Virus record (IMG/VR): IMGVR_UViG_3300030090_003419
Span: 1-37,419 of that record
Length of the DNA: 37,419 nucleotides
DNA from: a virus
Reading direction: 5' to 3' (one strand)
Part shown: positions 6,910 to 13,022 of the stretch, one piece after another
How the letters are laid out: each line of letters starts with the position of its first letter
Position numbering within the stretch: position 1 is the stretch's first letter
Notes under the pieces: model-generated
Databases searched by the model: none
Seen by the model: the letters and a program-made list of their open reading frames with translations, nothing else
Told to the model about the DNA's origin: nothing
Position numbers and translations under genes: made by a program

Positions 6910-7080
6910 ATGAATATTCAGAAGCATTTATATCTGTCAGAACAATGTGTTGAGGCTCTTTTATCTGAGGCTGAAAAAGAGCAAAGATCGGCTTCACGCA
7001 TGGCGGAGGTGCTTATTCGTGAGGCAATCGCGGCGCGAATTAAAAGCGGTTATAGTGCGATTCCGAGGGACGTTGAATGA
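6910..7080 (+). CDS. Ribbon-helix-helix (CopG/Arc-like) small regulator
   Basis: 56 residues from ATG 6910. The sequence MNIQKHLYLSEQCVEALLSE continues with AEKEQRSASRMAEVLIREAIAARI. This is a short beta strand followed by two helices with the alternating pattern and the S-x-S-x-x-x-x-x-L-I-R-E-A turn of ribbon-helix-helix repressors. Such proteins dimerise and bind operators with inverted half-sites. Its stop overlaps the next start (GAATGA). It sits directly beside the 29-bp element with CCTA/TAGG half-sites, making it a candidate for binding that element and controlling the divergent units. That pairing is inference. Confidence 0.65.
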   Translation: MNIQKHLYLSEQCVEALLSEAEKEQRSASRMAEVLIREAIAARIKSGYSAIPRDVE

Positions 7081-7463
7081 GTTCTAAATCCAAACGCAAA
7101 GGATCAGGGTTTGAGCTTGAGATTGCCCGGCGCCATCAGACTTTAGGGATTGCCGCGAACAAAACCCCGTTGTCCGGAGCGCTCGGGGGCAAGTATGCGG
7201 GCGATGTTCAAATCGCGGGAATGATCGCCGAGTGTAAGCGGCGCAAGAGGGGCTACACAAGCCTCTACAAAGCACTCGCTCAAGGTGGCGGGTCAGACGT
7301 TTTGTTTGTTCGAGATGACCACCAGGACACGCTCGTAGTGCTTCCTTGGGACACTTGGGAAGCGATGCTTGGGTGGTGTGATCTCGCAAAGAAATTCCCA
7401 CACCGGGAATCCGAAGTCAGCGGAACTGACATGCACAAAGGAGAAAATGAAAATGGTATTTGA
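7077..7463 (+). CDS. Holliday-junction-resolvase-like PD-(D/E)XK nuclease
   Basis: 128 residues. Motifs: GSGFELEIARRH (E13 or E15), then TPLSGALGGKYAGDVQIAGMIAECKRRKRG, with D43 and E52-x-K54 forming the catalytic core, then DVLFVRDDHQDTLVVLPW as a closing strand. This layout is typical of phage and archaeal-type Holliday junction resolvase-like nucleases that process branched replication and recombination intermediates before packaging. It is coupled to the RHH gene upstream and overlaps the SSB-like gene downstream, so it belongs to the replication operon 6910-9877. It is one of three PD-(D/E)XK proteins in the genome. Confidence 0.75.
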   Translation: MSSKSKRKGSGFELEIARRHQTLGIAANKTPLSGALGGKYAGDVQIAGMIAECKRRKRGYTSLYKALAQGGGSDVLFVRDDHQDTLVVLPWDTWEAMLGWCDLAKKFPHRESEVSGTDMHKGENENGI

Positions 7464-8007
7464 TGCTTTTGAAGATGAAACAGAGGGCTACTTTCAATGG
7501 GGTGCTCAGGATAAAAGTTGGAAAGTTGATGGCGATCTTGTTGCTCTCAGCGATCTTAAAAAATTTGCTATTGATCCTCACTCTATCAAAACGGGCTATG
7601 GTCATCTCGCCGCAGGGCAAAGCCCGGAGTGGAAATGGGCGGAGATAGCAGGGACAAAAATTGATCGCCCTGGTGAAGATTATAAGCCCGCGGTTCATGT
7701 TGATGTTTTCTTAACAGAAAAAGGTGGCTCTCCACATGAAGGTTGGCGACCCTGGACAACAAACGGCGCGGGTGCGCGTGATGCGATAAAAGCTATTTGG
7801 AAAGATGTTCATGAAGGCGCGGCGAAAAACGAAGGCAAGATTGCAGTTGTCAAAGTTGCCGGTTGCACTGAGAAAAAATACAAGAACGGGGGTAGCACTA
7901 GAATCCCTACGCTCGAAGTTGCGGGCTGGATTAAGAAGCCCGACGCACCCGAACCTGTAGCACAAGTCGAAGCGGCTCCCGCCGAGGACGACGACGACCT
8001 TTTCTAA
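7447..8007 (+). CDS. Probable single-stranded DNA-binding protein
   Basis: 186 residues from ATG 7447, preceded by AAAGGAG; an ATG at 7453 is also possible. The body is beta-rich and moderately charged, with WKVDGDLVALSDLKKFAIDP and PAVHVDVFLTEKGG. The end is a disordered linker (PDAPEPVAQVEAAPAE) followed by a very acidic tip, DDDDLF. An acidic tail closed by an aromatic residue is the hallmark of phage SSBs such as T7 gp2.5 and of bacterial SSB, where it recruits partner proteins. It is placed between a junction nuclease and the primase-helicase. No direct OB-fold motif can be proven by eye. Confidence 0.65.
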   Translation: MKMVFDAFEDETEGYFQWGAQDKSWKVDGDLVALSDLKKFAIDPHSIKTGYGHLAAGQSPEWKWAEIAGTKIDRPGEDYKPAVHVDVFLTEKGGSPHEGWRPWTTNGAGARDAIKAIWKDVHEGAAKNEGKIAVVKVAGCTEKKYKNGGSTRIPTLEVAGWIKKPDAPEPVAQVEAAPAEDDDDLF

Positions 8008-8008
8008 G

Positions 8009-9877
8009 ATGCAAGGGTGGGAGACACACATCCTTGAAGTCGCAAAGCATTTCAAGGGAAAGCCAAGTCATGTCCGTGGCAATGAAGCCAGATGGGGTAC
8101 CCACGGCTCCTTCAGCGTTGATATTGCCAAGGGCGTGTTCACCGACCATGAGTCTGGTGAAAGCGGCGGCGTTGCAGATTTAATCCGTTCTTGTCTCCCA
8201 GATGGGAATAAACCTGGCGCCGTCGCAACTTTTATTGAGGAATTTTTAGACGAACCAAAGTCGGAGATGGCCGATGAGGTTAGCGCGTTTGCCGCCCCGC
8301 AATATGTTGAGGCGGAGTATCATTATCTAAACGCCGCGGGTGAGCCATATTTAAGAGTCGAGCGCCACGCCCCACAAAAAACATTTCGGCAATATTTACC
8401 GGACGGACGCCCGCCGACCAGCGACCCGGATTTCAAACCCGTTCCCTATCGTTTAGAAAAAATTCTGAGCCGCATTAAGGCGCCCGTCTTTATTGTCGAA
8501 GGGGAAAAGGACGTTCACAACTTGGAAGCGTTTGGACTGCTCGCCACATGCAATCATGGAGGGTCAGGCAAGTGGACAGACATTCACGCGGCATATCTCG
8601 CAAATCGCAAGGTGGTGGTTATCCCGGACAACGACGATCCAGGGGACAAACACGCAAAGCAAGTCATTAAAACATTAAAAGGCATTGCGGCAGAAATAAG
8701 GCGCGTTGATTTACCAGGGCTATTGCCTAAAGGAGATGTGTCGGATTGGATCGAAGGCGGCGGAAATAAGGAACAGCTTGTCGCCCTCGTTAAATCCGCA
8801 CCGCCGATCACCCAGGATGATCTTGACTTGCATTATAGGGTTATCACATTAGGCGATCTAATGGAGCGGGAGCCGGTGCCGTGGCTTATTCCGAATTACA
8901 TTCCGGAGCAAAGTCTTGTGGCTATTTATGGCGATCCGGGAAGCTACAAAACTTTTCTTACCCTGGACATGATGCTTTGTGTATCGCACGGCTACGACTT
9001 TCACAAAATGTCAGTGGATCAGGGCTTGGTGGTGTATGTCGCGGGCGAGGGGGTTGGCGGATTAAGAAAAAGAGTTGGCGCCTGGCACGAAGCAAATGAA
9101 CCCAATGTCGCCAATGCACAATTTCTATTAATTGAGGAGCCGGTGCCGTTGCGTGAGGAGGGCGCGGTGGATCATTTGATTGAGGACATTGAGGCACTAA
9201 GAAATGGACGCGATGTTAAATGTATTGTGTTCGACACGCTTGCCCGGTGTATGAGCGGTGATGAAAACTCGTCAACAGACATGGGCGATGCAATCAGGGC
9301 AATGGATATTATTAAGGGTCATTTTGGTGCGGCGATAATTGCTGTTCATCACCAAGGCAAAGATTCCGGGCGCGGCTTGCGGGGAAGTTCAGCCCTTCTC
9401 GGCGCCCTTGATGTTGCGTTGCAGTGCAAAAAACACGACCAGCACCTTGAAGTTGTGACTCAAAAACAAAAAGACCATGAGCCAGCCGAACCGCAATATT
9501 TTGAAGCGCAGTTATGTAGCTATCAGCAACACGCGCTCGATGATCCCGATTCTTCACTAGTTCTCGTTATGGCAGACGAAAAACCCAATCTCGCTACTAA
9601 TCTCAGCCAGCCGCAAGCAAAATGCCTCAAGGCGTTGCAAAATGTATTGGTAGAGTATGGGGAGCGGGACAACCCCGCCGTTGCTAAGTTCAATGTGTCC
9701 TGGCCAACGGTTGACCAGAATTTATGGGAAGCGGAATCTTTGAGTATGTCGTTAGCCGATGGCGAGGCAGAGAGCCAAAAGAAGGCATGGAAACGGGCAG
9801 TCAAAGGGCTTGAAAAGAAGGGGCTTGTAGCGGCGCGGAATGGGCGCGTATGGCTGGTTAAACACGCCGCCGATTAG
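8009..9877 (+). CDS. Primase-helicase (TOPRIM plus RecA-like ATPase)
   Basis: 622 residues. N-terminal region: ARWGTHGSFSVDIAKG followed by GVFTDHESGESGGVADLI, the DnaG-like entry segment, without a visible zinc-binding cysteine set. TOPRIM: VFIVEGEKDVHNLEAFG (about 158-175) with the catalytic Glu, and VVVIPDNDDPGDKHA (about 203-217) with the Asp-x-Asp. ATPase: Walker A GDPGSYKT (about 309-316) and Walker B-like CIVFDTLARC (about 405-414), then AIIAVHHQGKDSGRGLRGSSAL. This is a RepA/AAA_25-type RecA fold. It would prime and unwind the phage replication fork. No phage DNA polymerase is present, so the host replicase probably follows. It ends the rightward operon, tail to tail with the leftward cluster. 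Confidence 0.85.
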   Translation: MQGWETHILEVAKHFKGKPSHVRGNEARWGTHGSFSVDIAKGVFTDHESGESGGVADLIRSCLPDGNKPGAVATFIEEFLDEPKSEMADEVSAFAAPQYVEAEYHYLNAAGEPYLRVERHAPQKTFRQYLPDGRPPTSDPDFKPVPYRLEKILSRIKAPVFIVEGEKDVHNLEAFGLLATCNHGGSGKWTDIHAAYLANRKVVVIPDNDDPGDKHAKQVIKTLKGIAAEIRRVDLPGLLPKGDVSDWIEGGGNKEQLVALVKSAPPITQDDLDLHYRVITLGDLMEREPVPWLIPNYIPEQSLVAIYGDPGSYKTFLTLDMMLCVSHGYDFHKMSVDQGLVVYVAGEGVGGLRKRVGAWHEANEPNVANAQFLLIEEPVPLREEGAVDHLIEDIEALRNGRDVKCIVFDTLARCMSGDENSSTDMGDAIRAMDIIKGHFGAAIIAVHHQGKDSGRGLRGSSALLGALDVALQCKKHDQHLEVVTQKQKDHEPAEPQYFEAQLCSYQQHALDDPDSSLVLVMADEKPNLATNLSQPQAKCLKALQNVLVEYGERDNPAVAKFNVSWPTVDQNLWEAESLSMSLADGEAESQKKAWKRAVKGLEKKGLVAARNGRVWLVKHAAD

Positions 9878-9883
9878 CTGGTT

Positions 9884-10102
9884 TTATATGTCATCCCATT
9901 GGCGCACCCAAGTCTGGCATTTTTTTATATCGTCAAAAAATTCTTGTGTGCCGTCACCCAGATATTGAGCATGCCAGCATGGGCTAAACGGTGTCAACGT
10001 GCCAGCCATATCTTCCGGCTTTGCAATAAAACCAATACTAAAACCCTGAACTACATTTGTGCGAATAGCCTTTAAGGTTACGGATTTTTGCCACCGTGTC
10101 AT
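9884..10102 (-). CDS. Small hypothetical protein (early cluster)
   Basis: 72 residues from ATG 10102, chosen for the GGAGGA ribosome site six bases upstream; longer readings lack one. It overlaps the previous stop by four bases (ATGA). The sequence, with VQGFSIGFIAKPEDMAGTL, WHAQYLGDG and C/W-rich ending KKCQTWVRQWDDI, matches no family I know. It is the last gene of the leftward cassette and stops six bases from the primase-helicase stop, with no clear terminator between. Confidence 0.6.
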   Translation of the reverse strand: MTRWQKSVTLKAIRTNVVQGFSIGFIAKPEDMAGTLTPFSPCWHAQYLGDGTQEFFDDIKKCQTWVRQWDDI

Positions 10103-10284
10103 TTCTTGTCCTCCATTTGTTGGTTTGTTAAGTCCTGGATAATTTGTGATAGCCAAATAATTACAGCTTCATCTTCTTTTGGTGCGTCTGTTTGAGCTTC
10201 ATGCCAGCTTTTCTTTTGCTCAAGAGCCGTAATGATCGTGTCCAAATAATCGGGGTAAACTTCAATTTTGATTCTTTCACTCAT
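10099..10284 (-). CDS. Small acidic hypothetical protein (early cluster)
   Basis: 61 residues, ribosome site GGAGGA five bases before ATG 10284. It is predicted to be largely helical and acidic (LDTIITALEQKKSWHEAQ, DEAVIIWLSQIIQDL). It overlaps both neighbours by a few bases. No family is recognised. Acidic small proteins in phage early clusters can be inhibitors of host enzymes or DNA mimics, but nothing in the sequence proves this. Confidence 0.6.
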   Translation of the reverse strand: MSERIKIEVYPDYLDTIITALEQKKSWHEAQTDAPKEDEAVIIWLSQIIQDLTNQQMEDKK

Positions 10285-10502
10285 TACTTGTCCTCCAGTT
10301 CTTTAATAATTAACCCAATCTCGCCGCCCTTGTTCTCCAATAACCGGATTAGTTCGGAACGGAAGCGGTCGGGTATGTCCCGGTTACCACTAGCAAAGCG
10401 TTGTATTGAGCGTGGATTGACGCCCAGCGCCTCGGCCAGTGGGTGATGCCAACGCTCGCCAAATAATGCGGCGCCAGCTTTTTTAAATAGCTGAGGTGTC
10501 AA
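10284..10502 (-). CDS. Cro-like helix-turn-helix regulator
   Basis: 72 residues. GERWHHPLAEALGVNPRSIQRFASGNRDIPDRF is a compact helix-turn-helix with the conserved A-x-x-L-G-V, R-S-I-x-R and SG-x-R-x-IP features of small alphaproteobacterial and phage HTH proteins. The C-terminal helix (RSELIRLLENKGGEIGLIIKELED) could mediate dimerisation. It lies inside the leftward cluster of tiny genes and overlaps its downstream neighbour by one base. It may regulate this cluster or the divergent promoter at 12283-12331. Confidence 0.75.
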   Translation of the reverse strand: MTPQLFKKAGAALFGERWHHPLAEALGVNPRSIQRFASGNRDIPDRFRSELIRLLENKGGEIGLIIKELEDK

Positions 10503-10784
10503 CTAGACCTCACCATCAAAATAAGCCCAACGATGGTCGCCGGCATCCATAACATATAGATTACCCCGTGCTTTACCTTTGCGGCTTTGTTGATTTTCCC
10601 ATACATAGAGAATACCAGGTGGCGTATTAACTTTTTCAAATGCTGGGCCGCTCGCCTCAATAAAATGCTCTAAAGTGTCAGCCGTCCACACAACATCGTC
10701 TGGTTCACATACCCAACCAAGTTCGTCAACTTCGTGACCGTTCCAAACGCTTGTAGCGTCACAAAAATCCTTTTCTGTTATCAT
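10503..10784 (-). CDS. Small hypothetical protein sharing its first nine residues with another gene
   Basis: 93 residues, ribosome site GGAGGG seven bases before ATG 10784. It starts MITEKDFCD, identical to the small membrane protein at 11739-11843, and the DNA match covers the ribosome site as well. The rest is Trp- and acid-rich (DVVWTADTLEHFIEASG, PPGILYVWENQQSRKGKARGN, RWAYFDGEV). No family is recognised. It is the first gene after a 103-bp gap holding a hairpin. Confidence 0.6.
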   Translation of the reverse strand: MITEKDFCDATSVWNGHEVDELGWVCEPDDVVWTADTLEHFIEASGPAFEKVNTPPGILYVWENQQSRKGKARGNLYVMDAGDHRWAYFDGEV

Positions 10785-10797
10785 TTCTTTGCCCTCC
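10757..10797 (-). repeat. Copy 1 of a 41-bp translation-start repeat
   Basis: This stretch covers the ribosome site, start codon and first nine codons (MITEKDFCD) of the gene ending at 10503. It matches 11816-11856 with about four mismatches. Beyond the repeat the two genes are unrelated. Confidence 0.8.
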
Positions 10798-10864
10798 TAA
10801 TTATACTTTATCTAAGTTTTGCAATTTGGCTACCTCATCAGGCCTGAGCCGCCACGCCCAAGCG

Positions 10865-10880
10865 ACGCCCCGAAGGGCGT
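10865..10880 (-). terminator. GC-rich hairpin downstream of 10888-11163
   Basis: On the minus strand ACGCCC-TTCG-GGGCGT forms a six-pair stem with the very stable UUCG tetraloop, eight bases after the stop of the 91-residue gene. It is not followed by a U run on that strand. On the plus strand TTTCGGCTTTATTT follows, so as a classical intrinsic terminator it fits rightward transcription better. It lies in an unusually GC-rich island in a 103-bp gap with no gene. Confidence 0.45.
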
Positions 10881-10887
10881 TTCGGCT

Positions 10888-11163
10888 TTATTTGCTTATA
10901 GCTTTAAGTGCCTTTGGATTTCCGTATTTTAGAAAAATGGGATCAATGACTGCATCGTATTCGTGAAATAATGCAATCAAATCTGGATCATCTGGAGCTA
11001 AAAAACCAATTGCGTCGTGCGGTAAAAATGAGCCGCATTGACCACTCCCCTCAATATCGTAATATTCCAAGCAAATGTGCCAACAACCAATGTCATAAAA
11101 TCCTAATTGTTTGGCATAATCTGAAGTAGGGTAGGCGTAACTTATAGCTTTTAATGTTTTCAT
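10888..11163 (-). CDS. Small hypothetical protein (early cluster)
   Basis: 91 residues from ATG 11163, ribosome site AAAGGAA upstream. It is rich in aromatic residues (GFYDIGCWHICLEYYDIEG) with FLPHDAIGFLAPDDPDLIALF in the middle and IFLKYGNPKALKAISK at the end, probably a compact alpha/beta fold. No family is recognised. It lies in the leftward cassette, separated from the downstream gene by the hairpin gap. Confidence 0.6.
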   Translation of the reverse strand: MKTLKAISYAYPTSDYAKQLGFYDIGCWHICLEYYDIEGSGQCGSFLPHDAIGFLAPDDPDLIALFHEYDAVIDPIFLKYGNPKALKAISK

Positions 11164-11178
11164 TGTTAGTTCCTTTCG

Positions 11179-11358
11179 TTAAGTATGGGAATAACCGTCC
11201 TTTTCGATGCCAATCAACATTCCGCAATATTCGACCATCACGCAGTCCCACCCGGACTGTACTGAGCGCCGAAATTCAAAATAAGATTTTGGTTTTGGCC
11301 AATCGCGGTCGTAGATAGCCTTCAATGCGATTTGTTGCGGTTTGTTTAAATAAATCAT
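11179..11358 (-). CDS. Small hypothetical protein (early cluster)
   Basis: 59 residues from ATG 11358, chosen for GGAGGG seven bases upstream and for the four-base ATGA overlap with the preceding gene. The sequence has LNKPQQIALKAIYDRDWPKP, then WDCVMVEYCGMLIGIEKDG. The pattern KPQQ-x-ALKA-x-Y-R-x resembles a helical start seen in other short phage proteins, but I cannot name a family. Confidence 0.6.
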   Translation of the reverse strand: MIYLNKPQQIALKAIYDRDWPKPKSYFEFRRSVQSGWDCVMVEYCGMLIGIEKDGYSHT

Positions 11359-11738
11359 TGTGCGGCCCTCCAAAGTTCTTCGCAGGCATCATCAACGCCC
11401 ATCTTGTCATCATAAAAGCCATAGCTCGCACTATCGCCCCACCAGGCGCCTTTGACCTGATTGTTGCGGGTGTCAATCCTGATGTCTGGGCCACCAAAAC
11501 TAACCAGGATTAGGGCGCCCAGATAATCGCCAGACTTCGAGATAACATATTCAATATCTAAAGCGTCTTTGATGTAGTCGAAGCCGGACTGCTGTTGATC
11601 TTTATAATCGTCACAACAATTATTGTCCCAAGTCTCGCTATCGCACTCCGGGCAACGCTCATATTCAACACCTTCAGTAATTTCCTGGGCGATGCGATGA
11701 CATGTTCTGGCTAATTGTTCTTTGCATGTATCAGTCAT
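11355..11738 (-). CDS. Conserved phage hypothetical protein with cysteine cluster
   Basis: 127 residues, ribosome site AAGGAGG before ATG 11738. Residues 29-42 hold CPECDSETWDNNCC, possibly a metal-binding knuckle. The C-terminal half (DIEYVISKSGDYLGALILVSFGGPDIRID, then VKGAWWGD and DDACEELW) is a pattern I recall from short proteins in many phages and prophages: Y-x-I...VSFGGP-x-I-x-IDT...V-x-x-WWGD...EELW. Its function is not known to me. It is the longest gene of the leftward cassette. Confidence 0.65.
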   Translation of the reverse strand: MTDTCKEQLARTCHRIAQEITEGVEYERCPECDSETWDNNCCDDYKDQQQSGFDYIKDALDIEYVISKSGDYLGALILVSFGGPDIRIDTRNNQVKGAWWGDSASYGFYDDKMGVDDACEELWRAAQ

Positions 11739-11843
11739 TCAGCGGCCCTCCTTGTTTATAAATAAAGTTAAAAATAGAAATATTGCGGGGGCGCTTACTA
11801 TGGTTAAAGCGATAACGTCGCAAAAATCCTTTTCTGTAATCAT
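11739..11843 (-). CDS. Tiny membrane protein
   Basis: 34 residues from ATG 11843: MITEKDFCD, then a membrane-spanning stretch VIALTIVSAPAIFLFLTLFI and NKEGR. Its start abuts the stop of the upstream gene (11844) and its stop abuts the next ATG (11738), so it fits the operon exactly. The first nine residues equal those of the 93-residue protein at 10503-10784. The upstream purine run is GGGGGG rather than a perfect ribosome site. A single-helix toxin-like or exclusion role is possible but unproven. Confidence 0.45.
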   Translation of the reverse strand: MITEKDFCDVIALTIVSAPAIFLFLTLFINKEGR

Positions 11844-11856
11844 TTATTTGCCCCCC
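11816..11856 (-). repeat. Copy 2 of a 41-bp translation-start repeat
   Basis: Matches 10757-10797 (about four mismatches) over ribosome site, start codon and nine codons. It suggests that a start module was duplicated and fused to a different downstream sequence. Confidence 0.8.
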
Positions 11857-12038
11857 ATTTGAGAAAGTAAAAATAGAACTTCTTTTTGCATGTAGCGTGT
11901 GCGGGTTCGGTCGCGTGGGCCAAAATAAAGAACGGCGCGTATTTCGTTTTTGACTGTCTGGGGTTGGTCGGCGGTGATACCGGCGTCCCAGAATGATTGC
12001 GCCCATTGATGTGGGTTGGGGTGATTGTGTCTGTTCAT
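11844..12038 (-). CDS. Small hypothetical protein (early cluster)
   Basis: 64 residues, GGAGGG seven bases before ATG 12038 and a four-base overlap with the upstream gene. The sequence has HPNPHQWAQSFWDAGITADQP and then QTVKNEIRAVLYFGPRDRTRT, ending MQKEVLFLLSQMGGK. This is probably a small helical protein. A different 114-codon frame covers the same bases but lacks a ribosome site and is treated as a shadow. No family is recognised. Confidence 0.6.
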   Translation of the reverse strand: MNRHNHPNPHQWAQSFWDAGITADQPQTVKNEIRAVLYFGPRDRTRTRYMQKEVLFLLSQMGGK

Positions 12039-12229
12039 ATGACTGCCCTCCCAAAATCAATATTTGGTTGAGCAATCACAACCTCAAAACCAAGCTGGCT
12101 AATTTGGCGCAAGGTTTGAGTGGTTAAAGTTTTAGAATTTGCAATCCTGGCAAACGCTTCGGCATGTTTGCAAGCTGGATAATAAAGCTCATTGCCGTAA
12201 ACATTCTTAACTTCAATTTCTATCTTCAT
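12035..12229 (-). CDS. First gene of the leftward early cluster, hypothetical
   Basis: 64 residues, strong ribosome site AAAGGAGG seven bases before ATG 12229. It begins with a beta-type segment (MKIEIEVKNVYGNELYYPAC), continues with HAEAFARIANSKTLTTQTLRQISQLGFEV and ends VIAQPNIDFGRAVI, probably a small alpha/beta protein. It lies about 47 bases downstream of the expected start of transcription from the promoter with a perfect TATAAT at 12283-12288, so it is probably the most strongly expressed gene of the cluster. No family is recognised. Confidence 0.65.
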   Translation of the reverse strand: MKIEIEVKNVYGNELYYPACKHAEAFARIANSKTLTTQTLRQISQLGFEVVIAQPNIDFGRAVI

Positions 12230-12282
12230 GGCTAGGCCTCCTTTGCCTATGTTGCGCGGCGTTAAGTGCCGCTATTGTTCTT

Positions 12283-12331
12283 ATTATACTATCCTCAAAT
12301 GTTTTGCAATACCTAAATTAATTCTATAGGC
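12283..12331. promoter_or_regulatory. Divergent promoter/operator region B
   Basis: On the minus strand a perfect -10, TATAAT (12288 down to 12283), has TTGCAA at 12309-12304 with a 15-bp spacer, or TATTGC with 17 bp. This would start the leftward cluster about 47 bases before the ATG at 12229. The -35 side is inside the 29-bp element 12303-12331 (TTTGCAATACCTAAA, six free bases, CTATAGGC), which matches 6877-6905 at all 23 conserved positions. The leader contains an inverted repeat GCGGC/GCCGC. Rightward transcription could use TTGCAA and TATAGG. Confidence 0.6.
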
Positions 12332-12356
12332 TTAAAAATATGGTTATTGTGGTTCT

Positions 12357-12547
12357 GGACAACCCGGACAAGTCACCCGGACAAGTTGTCCGAAACTATG
12401 GTTTCCAGATTAGGGAGCAATATCAATGGCTTACAAGCAATTTAAAAAAAGCCGGACACGCACCGGACAAAATTCGGACAAAACCCCGGAAACCGATGGA
12501 CGCTGGACAGACACGGACACACCTTTAGGTGTCCTGTCCAGATGTCC
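12357..12547. other. Iteron-like GGACA repeat array, candidate replication origin
   Basis: GGACA occurs in direct orientation at 12357, 12366, 12379, 12454, 12465, 12476, 12505 and 12515, with degenerate copies near 12488 and 12498. Inverted copies (TGTCC) lie at 12387, 12530, 12535 and 12543. Most copies read CGGACA, and several are 10-11 bp apart, one helical turn. The array starts just beyond divergent promoter B, runs into the beginning of the 198-residue gene, and lies some 450 bp before a replication-initiator-like winged-helix gene. This resembles lambda-type or plasmid-type origins. No A+T-rich unwinding block was proven, although 12331-12350 and 12440-12450 are A-rich. Confidence 0.5.
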
Positions 12548-13022
12548 CGAAGCAAAATTGTCTGAACTAGAAGATTTGGATTGCGTCGTTTTTGAAATAG
12601 AAAAGACCTGGGGCGTCGATAGATTGAGGCTGGAAGTTGATGATGAGCTGGGGGCGCGTTTTGATGCTCAACTGGAAAAGTTAAACGCGGCGATTGAATC
12701 CGACAACAAGCCCAAAATTAGAAAAGCCGCTAACGCAATGCGCCGAGCTTGGTGGGCGCTCGATGGTGCGGCAAGGGCGCAGGGTAAAAAACCGCCAGGT
12801 GAGGCGGTATGGGTTGGCAAACATCCGAACGGCGAAACTGTCTGTATTTATACTAATGCCGCGTCGATTGTGGATATTGAGGAACATCCCGGCGCTTTAA
12901 ATATCTCCGAGCTTGTGAAGTTCATACCGGCGGAAGTGTTGAAAGTGAAAAAAACATTTCCTGGTAGCAAGGTGTCCAAAGTTCAACAGAAATACGAGTT
13001 TGACGATGAAATCCCATTTTGA
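12426..13022 (+). CDS. Hypothetical protein, replication region
   Basis: 198 residues from ATG 12426, with GGGAG eight bases upstream. The first 45 residues are low-complexity and polar (KKSRTRTGQNSDKTPETDG), because the DNA there is the GGACA array. The conserved-looking body has helical segments (LEVDDELGARFDAQLEKLN and KPKIRKAANAMRRAWWALDGAA), followed by an EAVWVGKHPNGETVCIYTN strand pair. The protein ends acidic and aromatic, YEFDDEIPF. No family is assigned. Its position between a putative origin and an initiator-like gene suggests a replication role. The true start could be further downstream if the 5' end is purely the origin. Confidence 0.6.
   Translation: MAYKQFKKSRTRTGQNSDKTPETDGRWTDTDTPLGVLSRCPEAKLSELEDLDCVVFEIEKTWGVDRLRLEVDDELGARFDAQLEKLNAAIESDNKPKIRKAANAMRRAWWALDGAARAQGKKPPGEAVWVGKHPNGETVCIYTNAASIVDIEEHPGALNISELVKFIPAEVLKVKKTFPGSKVSKVQQKYEFDDEIPF

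Noticed and set aside
9877-9884. Bidirectional terminator between the converging units
   Set aside because: Only six bases separate the stops, and no stem with a T run is visible nearby.
10800-10827. Leftward promoter with TATAAT at 10805-10800 and TTGCAA upstream
   Set aside because: The expected transcript would begin inside the ribosome site of the gene at 10784, and the spacing to TTGCAA is only 13 bp.
11731-12075. 114-codon minus-strand frame
   Set aside because: It has no ribosome site, and two shorter frames with perfect operon spacing (11739-11843, 11844-12038) cover the same bases.
12340-12528. 62-codon plus-strand frame starting just after element B
   Set aside because: It lacks a ribosome site, its sequence is dictated by the GGACA repeats, and it overlaps the better-supported gene at 12426. 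A leaderless product cannot be fully excluded.
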